From the NCBI GenBank assembly GCA_017549745.1, contig JAFYUA010000047.1:1-8849 (forward strand): a stretch of 8,849 nt of DNA, written 5' to 3'. A program made the position numbers and the translations under genes. Under the pieces are notes generated by a model. It was given only the letters and a program-made list of their open reading frames with translations. It was not told the origin of the DNA and made no database searches. The DNA is from Clostridia bacterium. GTDB taxonomy: Bacteria; Bacillota; Clostridia; UMGS1810. Positions 1 through 6,941 of the stretch are shown one piece after another. Numbering within the stretch: position 1 is the stretch's first letter; every line of letters starts with the position of its first letter.

Positions 1-1
1 A

Positions 2-151
2 GAAAAGACTTGGGGCGATGCCAAGATTTACGACCCTTCCAAGGGTATCCGCGTGAATGTCACAGCAGAATTTGAAGATGCCAAGAAATTGAAGTTGCGC
101 GGCACTATCTTCGGTATTGGAACCACACTTTATTGGACTCGCATCCAATAA
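2..151 (+). CDS. C-terminal end of a DUF2147-like protein (partial, open at window start)
   Basis: This frame is open from base 2 and ends at TAA 149-151, giving 49 residues. It contains W-x-DAKIYDP near the start, then a KLKLRG strand, and ends LYWTRIQ. That arrangement (a 'KIYDPxxG' turn, a 'LxVRG' strand and a closing 'WTR') matches the C-terminal half of DUF2147 domains. These are small secreted or periplasmic beta-rich proteins of unknown function, best known from Bacteroidetes and Proteobacteria. The signal peptide that such proteins usually carry would lie outside the window. The gene has its own terminator (174-204) and no link to the nusA operon that follows, so it probably comes from a different locus or genome. 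The family call rests on a short tail. The reading frame and stop are certain. Confidence 0.5.
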   Translation, partial: EKTWGDAKIYDPSKGIRVNVTAEFEDAKKLKLRGTIFGIGTTLYWTRIQ

Positions 152-173
152 TTCATTTTCATAGTATATTAGG

Positions 174-204
174 AAAAGGGTATGCCAGTCGGCATACCCT
201 TTTT
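174..204 (+). terminator. Rho-independent terminator of the DUF2147-like gene
   Basis: A perfect 9-bp stem (GGGTATGCC, 178-186, pairing with 191-199) closes on a 4-base loop AGTC and is followed by a run of five T. Four A before the stem pair with the T run and extend it. It lies 22 bases after the stop of the upstream gene, the normal place for its terminator. Confidence 0.88.
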
Positions 205-250
205 ATTTTGAATTAGGAATTATAATTTCATGTGGGTTGTAAGTATTATA

Positions 251-295
251 AATGAACTAAGCCCATAAACATATTGTTTACAGGCTTAGTTCATT
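251..295. repeat. Long imperfect hairpin just before the nusA junction
   Basis: The outer arms of 13 bp (251-263 and 283-295) are perfectly complementary. A 2x2 mismatch (CA/CA) separates them from an inner 5-bp stem (TAAAC 266-270 with GTTTA 276-280) around a 5-base loop. No T run follows on the + strand, so it is not a classical terminator in that direction. It could be the shared terminator of a convergent gene that would have lain to the right in the source genome. That is inference. Confidence 0.6.
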
Positions 296-322
296 GCTGA
301 TTTCTTTATTGCGGAGAGAACC
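296..322. other. Probable join between unrelated sequence and the interior of nusA
   Basis: NusA-like protein sequence (ERTYEFHKRLKVYVTE) begins at about 314-320. The same frame upstream, back to the stop TAG at 287-289, reads FIADFFIA and does not resemble NusA. No ATG, GTG or TTG occurs in frame between 290 and 346, and no ribosome site is placed to serve one. The break therefore lies somewhere around 296-322. A chimeric contig is the simplest explanation. An insertion or deletion in the genome is the alternative. Confidence 0.65.
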
Positions 323-346
323 TACGAATTCCACAAACGCCTCAAG

Positions 347-841
347 GTGTATGTGACCGAGGTCAAAAAGACCACCAAAGGCCCCGTTGTCAATGTATCG
401 CGCACACGCCCTGCTCTTGTGGCAAAGCTTTTTGCCGAAGAAATCCCCGAGATTGCCGACGGCGTGGTAGAGGTGAAGAGCGTTTCGCGTGAAGCAGGCT
501 CGCGCACCAAGATTGCCGTGTGGTCCAATGACAAAAATGTTGATGCCATCGGCGCCTGCATAGGTGCAAGAGGCACCAGAGTGCAAAATGTAGTTGACGA
601 GCTTGGCGGTGAAAAGATTGACATTGTAAGATACAGTGAAGACCCTGCCGAGTTTATCCGCGCAAGTCTCAATCCTGCTGAGGTAATAAGCCTCGATGTC
701 AATGTGGAAGAAAAAGAAGCTCATGTGGTAGTTCCTCATCATCAGCTCTCTCTTGCCATCGGCAAAGAGGGTCAGAATGCGCGCCTTGCTGCCCGCCTCA
801 CAGGCTACAAAATCGACATCAAGAGCGACGCCGAAAACTAA
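347..841 (+). CDS. nusA: Transcription elongation/termination factor NusA, 5'-truncated
   Basis: NusA binds RNA polymerase and nascent RNA and modulates pausing, termination and antitermination. Present here are the last strand of the S1 domain (VYVTEVKKTTKGP, residues 2-13 counted from the GTG), KH1 with its GxxG loop GARG (73-76), and KH2 with GKEG (139-142) followed by the hallmark QNARLAARLTG. Family-like sequence continues upstream of this GTG to about base 317. The roughly 170-180 residues before that, including the N-terminal polymerase-binding domain, are absent. GTG 347 is only the first start-type codon in the frame and has no ribosome site, so it is unlikely to be a true start. The intact gene should be about 350-400 residues. 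The TAA stop overlaps the AAGGTGA ribosome site of ylxR. The family call is very secure. Whether the truncation is real or an assembly artefact is open. Confidence 0.9.
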   Translation: MYVTEVKKTTKGPVVNVSRTRPALVAKLFAEEIPEIADGVVEVKSVSREAGSRTKIAVWSNDKNVDAIGACIGARGTRVQNVVDELGGEKIDIVRYSEDPAEFIRASLNPAEVISLDVNVEEKEAHVVVPHHQLSLAIGKEGQNARLAARLTGYKIDIKSDAEN

Positions 842-852
842 GGTGACCACCA

Positions 853-1137
853 ATGGCACGCAACCCCAAAAACACCCGCATGTGTGCAGGCTGCCGCACC
901 CGATGTGATAAATCACAGCTTGTGAGAGTAGCAAGGTCGGCAGATGGCATTAAGCTTGCTATGGTCTCAGACCATGTAGAGGGCAGGAGCGTATATATAT
1001 GCCACTCGCTCAAATGTCTGGACTTAGCTTCAAAGCGCAAAAGCTTTGCGCGAAGCTTCAAATGCGAAATAGCGCCCGAACTGCACGCAGTGCTTGAAGA
1101 ATATATTAAATCCTCGGATAGGTCCGACAATGCCTGA
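853..1137 (+). CDS. ylxR: YlxR family (DUF448) RNA-binding protein
   Basis: This 94-residue protein lies directly between nusA and ylxQ, the conserved Firmicute position. It has the family N-terminus RMCAGCR (residues 9-15), then K20...LVRV, and the second block GRSVYICHSLKC (44-55), followed by the basic helix KRKSFARSFK. Cysteines 11, 14, 50 and 55 are positioned as in other members. The usual block reads GRGAYxC; here it is GRSVYIC, a mild variation. YlxR is a small RNA-binding protein, reported in Bacillus to interact with RNase P RNA and to act as a nucleoid-associated regulator. Its role in this organism is inferred. The ribosome site AAGGTGA (840-846) sits 6 bases before the ATG and overlaps the nusA stop, which suggests translational coupling. 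Confidence 0.92.
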   Translation: MARNPKNTRMCAGCRTRCDKSQLVRVARSADGIKLAMVSDHVEGRSVYICHSLKCLDLASKRKSFARSFKCEIAPELHAVLEEYIKSSDRSDNA

Positions 1138-1141
1138 AAAC

Positions 1142-1148
1142 GGAGTGA
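1142..1148 (+). promoter_or_regulatory. Ribosome binding site that sets the ylxQ start
   Basis: GGAG (1142-1145) lies 8 bases before ATG 1154. The alternative in-frame starts TTG 1094 and ATG 1130 have no comparable site and would overlap ylxR. Confidence 0.65.
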
Positions 1149-1153
1149 TGATT

Positions 1154-1459
1154 ATGACAAAAGCAATGGGACTTCTTGGTCTTGCCAAAAGGGCAGGCAA
1201 GGTAGTCAGCGGTGAGACCGCCTGCAAAGAAGCGGTAAGGTTTGGCTCGTCGCATCTTATCCTCATAGCATGCGATGCAAGCGTCAACACAACCAAGAAC
1301 ATCACCGACAGTTGTAAATATTATGATGTGCCATATGTGACTCTGGGCACCAAAGAGTCGCTCGGTCATGCCATAGGCAATGAATACAATGCCGTTGTTT
1401 CTGTCAATGATGAGGGTTTTGCAAACGGAATATTAAAGCATATTCAGGCAAATAATTAA
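1154..1459 (+). CDS. ylxQ: YlxQ, L7Ae/L30e-family RNA-binding protein
   Basis: This is a 101-residue protein of the ribosomal L7Ae/L30e/S12e/Gadd45 superfamily, matching the roughly 100 residues of Bacillus YlxQ (RplGA). The N-terminus reads GLLGLAKRAGKVVSGE (residues 6-21), the signature RNA-contact helix. It continues with AVRFGSSHLILIACDAS (strand plus kink-turn-binding edge), then TKNITDSC and the C-terminal VPYVTLGTKESLGHAIG block. Members bind kink-turn RNA. The exact target of YlxQ is not established. It sits between ylxR and infB, as in Bacillus. ATG 1154 is chosen for its ribosome site and for alignment with the family start. The frame stays open upstream to TTG 1094, but that part overlaps ylxR and is not family-like. 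Confidence 0.92.
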   Translation: MTKAMGLLGLAKRAGKVVSGETACKEAVRFGSSHLILIACDASVNTTKNITDSCKYYDVPYVTLGTKESLGHAIGNEYNAVVSVNDEGFANGILKHIQANN

Positions 1460-1460
1460 G

Positions 1461-1469
1461 AAAGGTGAG
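1461..1469 (+). promoter_or_regulatory. Ribosome binding site that sets the infB start
   Basis: AAAGGTGAG lies 8 bases before ATG 1478. The upstream in-frame GTG 1469 lies inside or at the edge of this site, so it cannot be the start. Confidence 0.7.
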
Positions 1470-1477
1470 TGATTATA

Positions 1478-3787
1478 ATGGCTAAGGTTAAAAACAATAA
1501 CCCGAGAGTACACGAAATATCAAAATTCATTAATGTATCCAGCAAGGATCTCATTGCACTTTTGGAAAGCTATGGCGTAGAGTGCAAAAATCACATGACA
1601 ACTCTCGAATTTAAAGACATAGATATCATTCTTACAACATATCTCAACAAATACGACCGCGGAGATACCATCGAAGAGTATTACGCCGAGCTCAAAAAAG
1701 AAAGAGACGAAGAAGCTGCCAAAAAGGCTGCCAAAGAGGGCAAGAGCGCTCCCGAGCCTGCTCCTGCAGCACCCGCAGCTGAAGAAGAAATCGACCTTGC
1801 AAGCCTCGAGATTAAAAAAGAGACCAATCAGACTGTTGTGGACACACGCCAGAGCAATGTTGACCTCGAAAAGCTCGACACAGGCAAGATAGAACAGCTT
1901 GTAGACATCGACAAGGTTGAGAGCAAATCTCAGAAAAAGCAAAAAATCAAAAAGAACAATTCTCAGGTCAAAAAGCCCGAAAAGGATTTTGCCGCACTAA
2001 ACAGCAAAAAGAAAAAAGAGCAGGTAAAGGACGAAGGCCCCAAAACGGTGCTTGTGCCTGATGAAATCTCAGTGGCAGATGTGTCCGAAAGAATGAGCAT
2101 TCCTGCTACCACAGTTGTAAAGAAGCTCTTTGAGCTTGGCATCATGGCAACCATCAGCCAGAATATCGACTTTGACACAGCAGTGCTCATTGGTGAAGAC
2201 CTTGGCTTCAAGGTAGAAAAAGAAATCATCATCACCGATGAAGACCGCCTGTTCAACGATGTGGAAGATGCAGCCGAGGACCTCGAGCCCCGTTCACCCG
2301 TTGTTGTTGTTATGGGTCATGTTGACCATGGTAAGACATCACTTCTCGATGCTATCCGCAACACCAATGTCATTGCCAAAGAAGCAGGCGGTATCACTCA
2401 ACACATTGGTGCCTACCGCGTAAGAGTGGGTGACAAAAAGATTACCTTCCTTGACACCCCGGGTCATGAAGCGTTCACCGCAATGCGTATGCGTGGTGCT
2501 CAGGTTACGGATGTTGCCATTCTCGTTGTTGCAGCAGATGACGGCATCATGCCTCAGACAGTTGAAGCTATCAACCATGCTAAAGCTGCAGGTGTCACCA
2601 TCATTGTTGCCATCAACAAAATCGACAAAGAGGGTGCCAACCCCGACCGCATCAAGCAGGAACTCACCGAATATGAGCTTGTGCCCGAAGAATGGGGCGG
2701 CAGCACAATCTGTGTGCCCATCTCGGCTAAGTTCAATCAGAATATTGACGAACTCCTCGAAATGGTAACCTTGGTTGCCGACATGAAAGAGCTCAAAGCC
2801 AACCCCAACCGCCGTGCCAAGGGTACTGTCATCGAAGCCCGTCTTGACAAGGGCAGAGGCCCCGTTGCCACAGTTCTTGTGCAAAACGGTACTCTCAGAG
2901 CAGGTGACATCATCGTTGCAGGCACTGCAGTGGGCAGAGTAAGAGCCATGGTTGATGACCGCGGCAACAAAGCCAAAAAAGCAGGTCCATCGGTTCCTGT
3001 GGAAATCATTGGTCTGAGCGAAGTGCCCGAGGGCGGCGACACATTCTATGCAGTAGATGACGAAAGAAAAGCAAGAGATGTTGTTGAAAAGAGAAAACAA
3101 AAGGCAAAAGAAGAAGCCATCAGCGCAAGGACAGCCGTTTCTCTCGACGACCTCTTCAATCAGATTCAGCAGGGTGATGTCAAAGACCTCAACATCATCG
3201 TCAAAGCCGATGTTCAGGGCTCTGTTGAAGCTGTGAAGCAGTCGCTTTCCAAGCTCTCCAACGAAGAAGTCAGAGTCAACTGTATTCATGGCGGCGTTGG
3301 CGGCGTGACCGAATCCGATGTAATGCTTGCCGCTGCATCAAATGCCATCATAGTAGGCTTCAATGTAAGACCTGCAGGCGGTGCGCTCGAATCAGCCAAG
3401 GCAAATGATGTAGATGTAAGATTCTACCGCGTAATCTATCATGCAATAGAAGAAATCGAAGCTGCCATGAAGGGTATGCTTGCTCCTAAGTTCCGCGAGG
3501 TGCTCCTCGGTCATGCCGAAGTAAGAAGCGTGTTCAAGGTGAGCGGCGTGGGCGCTATTGCAGGCGGCTATGTTCAGGATGGTAAAATCTCGCGTAATTC
3601 TCAGGTGCGTATTGTGCGCGACAACATCATCATTCACGAGGGTGTGCTCTCCAGTCTGCGTCGTTTCAAAGACGATGTCAAGGAAGTTGCATCGGGTTAT
3701 GAATGCGGCATAGGCATTGAGAATTACAATGATATCAAAGAAGGCGATGTTATCGAATCCTTTATAATGGAAGAAATCAAGGAATAA
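1478..3787 (+). CDS. infB: Translation initiation factor IF-2
   Basis: IF-2 is the GTPase that delivers initiator fMet-tRNA to the 30S subunit and promotes joining of the 50S. This 769-residue protein has every expected block. A first IF2_N domain (about 9-55, RVHEISKFINVSSKDL) is followed by a charged Lys/Glu linker with an Ala/Pro-rich patch, and a second IF2_N domain spans about 190-245. The GTPase follows: G1 GHVDHGKT (280-287), G2 GGITQHIG (304-311), G3 DTPGH (326-330), G4 NKID (380-383) and G5 SAK (416-418). Domains II, III and the fMet-tRNA-binding C2 domain run to the end (FKVSGVGAIAGGYVQDGK). All catalytic motifs are intact, including the His of DTPGH. The stop TAA runs into the ribosome site of rbfA (TAAGGTGA). 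No convincing internal start for a short IF-2 isoform was seen. Confidence 0.98.
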   Translation: MAKVKNNNPRVHEISKFINVSSKDLIALLESYGVECKNHMTTLEFKDIDIILTTYLNKYDRGDTIEEYYAELKKERDEEAAKKAAKEGKSAPEPAPAAPAAEEEIDLASLEIKKETNQTVVDTRQSNVDLEKLDTGKIEQLVDIDKVESKSQKKQKIKKNNSQVKKPEKDFAALNSKKKKEQVKDEGPKTVLVPDEISVADVSERMSIPATTVVKKLFELGIMATISQNIDFDTAVLIGEDLGFKVEKEIIITDEDRLFNDVEDAAEDLEPRSPVVVVMGHVDHGKTSLLDAIRNTNVIAKEAGGITQHIGAYRVRVGDKKITFLDTPGHEAFTAMRMRGAQVTDVAILVVAADDGIMPQTVEAINHAKAAGVTIIVAINKIDKEGANPDRIKQELTEYELVPEEWGGSTICVPISAKFNQNIDELLEMVTLVADMKELKANPNRRAKGTVIEARLDKGRGPVATVLVQNGTLRAGDIIVAGTAVGRVRAMVDDRGNKAKKAGPSVPVEIIGLSEVPEGGDTFYAVDDERKARDVVEKRKQKAKEEAISARTAVSLDDLFNQIQQGDVKDLNIIVKADVQGSVEAVKQSLSKLSNEEVRVNCIHGGVGGVTESDVMLAAASNAIIVGFNVRPAGGALESAKANDVDVRFYRVIYHAIEEIEAAMKGMLAPKFREVLLGHAEVRSVFKVSGVGAIAGGYVQDGKISRNSQVRIVRDNIIIHEGVLSSLRRFKDDVKEVASGYECGIGIENYNDIKEGDVIESFIMEEIKE

Positions 3788-3792
3788 GGTGA
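3786..3792 (+). promoter_or_regulatory. Ribosome binding site that sets the rbfA start
   Basis: AAGGTGA overlaps the infB stop codon and lies 5 bases before GTG 3798. GTG 3789, the upstream in-frame alternative, is inside this site. Confidence 0.65.
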
Positions 3793-3797
3793 TATTC

Positions 3798-4142
3798 GTG
3801 GCAAACAACAGAATGGAAAGAATAAAAGAAGAATTCAGACGCGAGCTTGCTTCTATCTTCAGAGAGATAAAGGACCCCCGTCTTTCTTCGATGGTCAGTG
3901 TGGTTGCAGTTGAAATCACCAAAGACCTCAAATATGCCAAGGTGTATGTGAGCGTTATGGGGTCCGATGAAGAAAAGTCGAACTCCATGTTGGCACTCAA
4001 GAGTGCCACAGGTTTTATCAAGCGCGAGATTGGCTCAAGGCTCAACCTCAGAGGTGTGCCTCACCCCACCTTTGTGCTTGACACCTCTATTGACTATGGC
4101 GCTCACATCAACGACCTTATCAAAAAGATAAACGAAAAATAG
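3798..4142 (+). CDS. rbfA: Ribosome-binding factor A
   Basis: RbfA is a single KH-like-fold protein that binds the 30S subunit and assists maturation of the 16S rRNA 5' end, especially in the cold. From GTG 3798 it is 114 residues, the normal size. It begins MANNRMERIKEEFRREL, close to the family consensus, then has KDPRL (25-29), the strand ITKDLKYAKVYVSVMG, and ends with the typical SIDYGAHINDLIKKI. GTG 3798 is favoured over GTG 3789, which lies within the ribosome site. ATG 3813 would remove conserved N-terminal residues. The gene follows infB by 10 bases. The ylxP gene that sits between infB and rbfA in Bacillus is absent. Confidence 0.95.
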   Translation: MANNRMERIKEEFRRELASIFREIKDPRLSSMVSVVAVEITKDLKYAKVYVSVMGSDEEKSNSMLALKSATGFIKREIGSRLNLRGVPHPTFVLDTSIDYGAHINDLIKKINEK

Positions 4143-4154
4143 GACAGATGCATT

Positions 4155-5105
4155 ATGAACACTATAGCCCATACTGCAAGCTATCTTGCAAATCATGACA
4201 ATTTCATAATCATTCCCCACAGAAGCCCCGACGGTGACTGCCTTGGTTCATCGTCGGCTCTTCTGCTGGCTCTGCGCTCTCTTGGCAAAAATGCGCGCAT
4301 AGCACTGCCCACCCCTGCCACACAAAGGCTTTCCTTTATATGGGACGAAAGCTATGAATGGGGTGATTTTGAACCCGAGGTTGCAGTGGCGGTAGATGTT
4401 GCCGACACCTACATGATGCTCGGACTCTATGATGAAATTTTTGCCAAAGCAAAATCCACAGTGTGCATCGACCACCACGCCACCAACCCCGCTTTTGCCG
4501 ATGTGAATTGCATAGATGCTACTGCAGCGGCAGCAGGTGAGATTGTGAGCGAGGTCATAGAGGCTATGGGCGTGACACTCACGCGTGACATTGCCGAAAG
4601 GCTCTATGTGGCTATTGCTGATGACACAGGCGGATTTCAATATTCCAACACCACCGACCGCACCCATCGCATAGCATCAAAGCTCTTTAAGTCGGGCATT
4701 GATTCGGCAGGCATAATGAAAGCTCTTTTTGCCACCCACACCAAGGCTGAGCTTGAGCTCCTCAAGTTCGTCACCGCGCGCATGGAGTATCATTTTGGCG
4801 GCAAGGTGTGCCTTTCGTGGGTAGATTCCGAGGCTCTGAGTGCTTCGGGCGCCGAGATGCCCAATGCCGATGCATGGATTGGTCTCACCCGCTCGGGTGA
4901 GGGTGTAGAGGTGGGCTTGATGTTCAAGCTCATAAGTGATGAAGAAATCAGAGTGAGCCTGCGCTCCAACAACTATGTTGATGTGTCGGCAGTTGCCAAA
5001 AAGTTTGGCGGCGGCGGACATGTGAGAGCAGCAGGTGTCACCTTTAGCGAAAGCTTTGAAAGTGCAAAAGCAAAGCTTTTGGCAGAACCTGAAAAGCTGG
5101 TGTGA
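4155..5105 (+). CDS. nrnA: NrnA-type DHH phosphoesterase (oligoribonuclease / pAp phosphatase)
   Basis: NrnA degrades 2-5-nt RNA fragments to mononucleotides and removes the 3' phosphate of pAp. It is the Firmicute counterpart of Orn and CysQ. The 316-residue protein has the full set of DHH metal ligands: HRSPDGD (22-28), D81 in AVDVAD, DHH (106-108) and D156 in ADDTGG. The C-terminal DHHA1 substrate domain carries GGGGHVRAAG (285-294). Length and motif order match NrnA rather than the larger RecJ. The start ATG has AGGA (4141-4144) 10 bases upstream. The gene lies between rbfA and truB, its usual place in Clostridia, and its TGA stop sits 2 bases before the truB ATG. The family is certain. 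The exact substrate preference is inferred. Confidence 0.93.
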   Translation: MNTIAHTASYLANHDNFIIIPHRSPDGDCLGSSSALLLALRSLGKNARIALPTPATQRLSFIWDESYEWGDFEPEVAVAVDVADTYMMLGLYDEIFAKAKSTVCIDHHATNPAFADVNCIDATAAAAGEIVSEVIEAMGVTLTRDIAERLYVAIADDTGGFQYSNTTDRTHRIASKLFKSGIDSAGIMKALFATHTKAELELLKFVTARMEYHFGGKVCLSWVDSEALSASGAEMPNADAWIGLTRSGEGVEVGLMFKLISDEEIRVSLRSNNYVDVSAVAKKFGGGGHVRAAGVTFSESFESAKAKLLAEPEKLV

Positions 5106-5107
5106 CA

Positions 5108-5998
5108 ATGGATATAACAAACGGTATTGTGATAGTAGACAAGCCAAAGGGTTTCACATCGCACGATGTGGTCAATGTGATTCGCAAAATTTTCGGCACT
5201 CGCAAGGTGGGGCACACGGGCACTCTCGACCCCGATGCCACAGGAGTGCTGCCCATTTGCATTGGCAAAGCAACCAAAGTGTGTGACATGCTCACTTTTT
5301 CCGACAAGGCATACGAGGCGAGAGTCCGCCTCGGCATTGTGACCGACACGCAGGACATTTCAGGCGAGGTGCTAAAGCAGTGTGAGGTAAATGTCACAGA
5401 CGATGAGCTTGCCAAAGCAGTTGATGCCCACACAGGCGATATAATGCAGGTGCCGCCCATGTATTCTGCTCTCAAGGTAAACGGTCAAAAGCTTTGCGAC
5501 CTTGCGCGCAAGGGCATAGAGGTGGAGCGCAAGCCCCGCCCTGTGACCATATACAGTGCCGAGGTTTCAGACTTTGACGGCTCGGAGTTTTCGCTGCGTG
5601 TGCACTGCTCCAAGGGCACCTACATTCGCACCCTTTGCCACGACATCGGTCAGATGCTTGGCTGCGGTGCAGTAATGACAGAGCTCAGGCGCACTGCATC
5701 GTCAGTTTTCAGTCTGGATAGTGCCCATACTCTCGACGAGCTCAAGGCTCTCAGAGAGCAAGGCGCTCTTGCGGGCGTGCTCATGCCCACAGATTCGGTC
5801 TTTGCAGACTTTGCAAAGCTCACACCGTCTGACGCTGTGCTCAAGCGAGTGTGCAACGGTGCAGTGGGCTACATAAATGCAAGTGCTGGCACCTACAGGA
5901 TATATGATGGCTCAGGCAAGTTTTTGTGCATTGCCGAGGTCAGCCAAAATGATGGCAACCCCAAAAACATCATCAAGATGGTCAAGGCATTTTTTTGA
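5108..5998 (+). CDS. truB: tRNA pseudouridine(55) synthase TruB
   Basis: TruB isomerises U55 to pseudouridine in the T-loop of tRNAs and also acts as a tRNA-folding chaperone. The 296-residue protein begins with NGIVIVDKPKGFTSHDVV (residues 5-22). The catalytic block is GHTGTLDP (35-42), with D41 the nucleophilic aspartate, followed by ATGVLP. Later come VPPMYSALKVNG, the KGTYIRTLCHDIG strand-loop and MTELRRTASSVF. A short C-terminal PUA-like domain spans about 235-296. ATG 5108 is chosen because GTG 5102 would overlap the nrnA stop and lies in the likely ribosome site GGTG (5099-5102). The coding end contains a run of seven T just before the stop. Confidence 0.96.
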   Translation: MDITNGIVIVDKPKGFTSHDVVNVIRKIFGTRKVGHTGTLDPDATGVLPICIGKATKVCDMLTFSDKAYEARVRLGIVTDTQDISGEVLKQCEVNVTDDELAKAVDAHTGDIMQVPPMYSALKVNGQKLCDLARKGIEVERKPRPVTIYSAEVSDFDGSEFSLRVHCSKGTYIRTLCHDIGQMLGCGAVMTELRRTASSVFSLDSAHTLDELKALREQGALAGVLMPTDSVFADFAKLTPSDAVLKRVCNGAVGYINASAGTYRIYDGSGKFLCIAEVSQNDGNPKNIIKMVKAFF

Positions 5999-6018
5999 GA
6001 TAGTTTGACGGTGATATA

Positions 6019-6921
6019 ATGAACCAAATAATAACCAACCAAAAAACAGTTGCGGCAATCGGCAAGTTTGATGGATTCCACATAGGTCATCAAAAGCTTG
6101 TGGCTTGCGCAGTTCAAAAAGCGAAAGAGGCAAATGCACTTTCGCTCATATTTTTTGTGGGCGCTCCGTCTGATTCTATCACAGAGCAGCGCGAGAGCGA
6201 AGCTCTTGCACTCTCTATGGGAGTAGACCTGACCTTTCGCCAAAGTCTCAACGAAGAGTTCCGCACCATGTCTGCCGAGGATTTTGTCACCAAAATTCTC
6301 ATTGCAAGGCTCAATTGCACTTGCGTGGTGGTTGGCTATAATTTCCGCTTTGCCAAAGACCGCAGCGCAGGTGCCGATGACCTTTGCCGATTGTGCCAAA
6401 AGCATGGCATTGATTGTATAGTCATAGATGAGGTGTCGGCTCCCGACTCAAACGGCGAGGTGTGCACCGTGAGCAGCTCTCTTGTGCGCTCGCTCATAAG
6501 ATGCGGCAGGCTTGAAGACGCGGCGCTCTATCTTGGCGGCAGCTACAGTGTAAGCGGCAAAGTGGCGCACGGCAGACATCTTGGCACTTCAATGGGCATT
6601 CCCACTGCCAACATAATTCCGAGTGGTGATATTATTCTACCGCCTCAAGGGGTATATGCCACCAGAACTTACATTGGGGGTAGTGCCTACCTTTCGGTCA
6701 CCAACATCGGCAACAACCCCACGGTCAGCGAGGGAAACAGCGTGACCATCGAAACCCATATCTTCGATTTCGAAGGTGACACATATGATGAATATATAAA
6801 GGTAGAATTTCTTGAAATGCTCAGAGGCGAAAAGAAGTTTGATTCGCTCAGTAGCCTTGCAGAGCAGATAAAAGCCGATATAGAATATGTGAAGAATAAA
6901 TATAGCAAAACGGAGCAGTGA
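6019..6921 (+). CDS. ribF: Bifunctional riboflavin kinase / FMN adenylyltransferase RibF
   Basis: RibF converts riboflavin to FMN and then FAD. The N-terminal nucleotidyltransferase domain shows GKFDGFHIGH (15-24), VVGYNFRF (104-111) and the SSSLVR motif (VSSSLVRSLI). The C-terminal flavokinase domain starts near residue 174 and has GRHLGTSMGIPTAN from residue 185, then NNPTV and ETHIFDF. At 300 residues it is slightly shorter than usual. The shortening is in the segment after the second strand, where the usual F-x-PHP is replaced by FFVGAPS, and the flexible loop is compressed. GGTGA (6010-6014) lies 4 bases before the ATG. The gene closes the operon, and its TGA lies inside the terminator palindrome. 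The rpsO gene that often follows ribF is not present. Confidence 0.94.
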   Translation: MNQIITNQKTVAAIGKFDGFHIGHQKLVACAVQKAKEANALSLIFFVGAPSDSITEQRESEALALSMGVDLTFRQSLNEEFRTMSAEDFVTKILIARLNCTCVVVGYNFRFAKDRSAGADDLCRLCQKHGIDCIVIDEVSAPDSNGEVCTVSSSLVRSLIRCGRLEDAALYLGGSYSVSGKVAHGRHLGTSMGIPTANIIPSGDIILPPQGVYATRTYIGGSAYLSVTNIGNNPTVSEGNSVTIETHIFDFEGDTYDEYIKVEFLEMLRGEKKFDSLSSLAEQIKADIEYVKNKYSKTEQ

Positions 6922-6941
6922 ATTTCACTGCTCCGTTTTGC
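6905..6941. terminator. Bidirectional palindromic terminator shared by ribF and the transposase gene
   Basis: Arms of 18 bases (6905-6922 and 6924-6941) are perfectly complementary around a single central T. In practice the loop is the AATTT around the centre. The stem is GC-rich in the middle (CGGAGCAGTG) and ends in AAAA/TTTT, so each strand shows a stem followed by four T. It serves ribF on the + strand and the convergent RAYT gene on the minus strand. Both stop codons lie within it. Confidence 0.9.

Noticed and set aside
278..934. 218-codon minus-strand open frame
   Set aside because: It lies antisense to nusA and ylxR, both clear families, and its translation is Cys/Phe-rich without family features.
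1094..1153. Upstream starts for ylxQ (TTG 1094, ATG 1130)
   Set aside because: They overlap ylxR and add non-family sequence. ATG 1154 has the better ribosome site.
2339..3289. 316-codon minus-strand open frame
   Set aside because: It is antisense to the core of infB. The length reflects codon bias of the real gene, and no protein motif is visible.
4248..5475. Several minus-strand open frames of 60-156 codons
   Set aside because: They are antisense shadows of nrnA and truB, with no ribosome sites or recognisable domains.
5982..5998. Run of seven T at the end of truB as a possible slippage or frameshift site
   Set aside because: The normal frame ends right there at a length typical of TruB, and shifted frames add nothing recognisable.
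5999..6018. Possible FMN riboswitch before ribF
   Set aside because: The gap to truB is only 20 bases, far too short for the structure.
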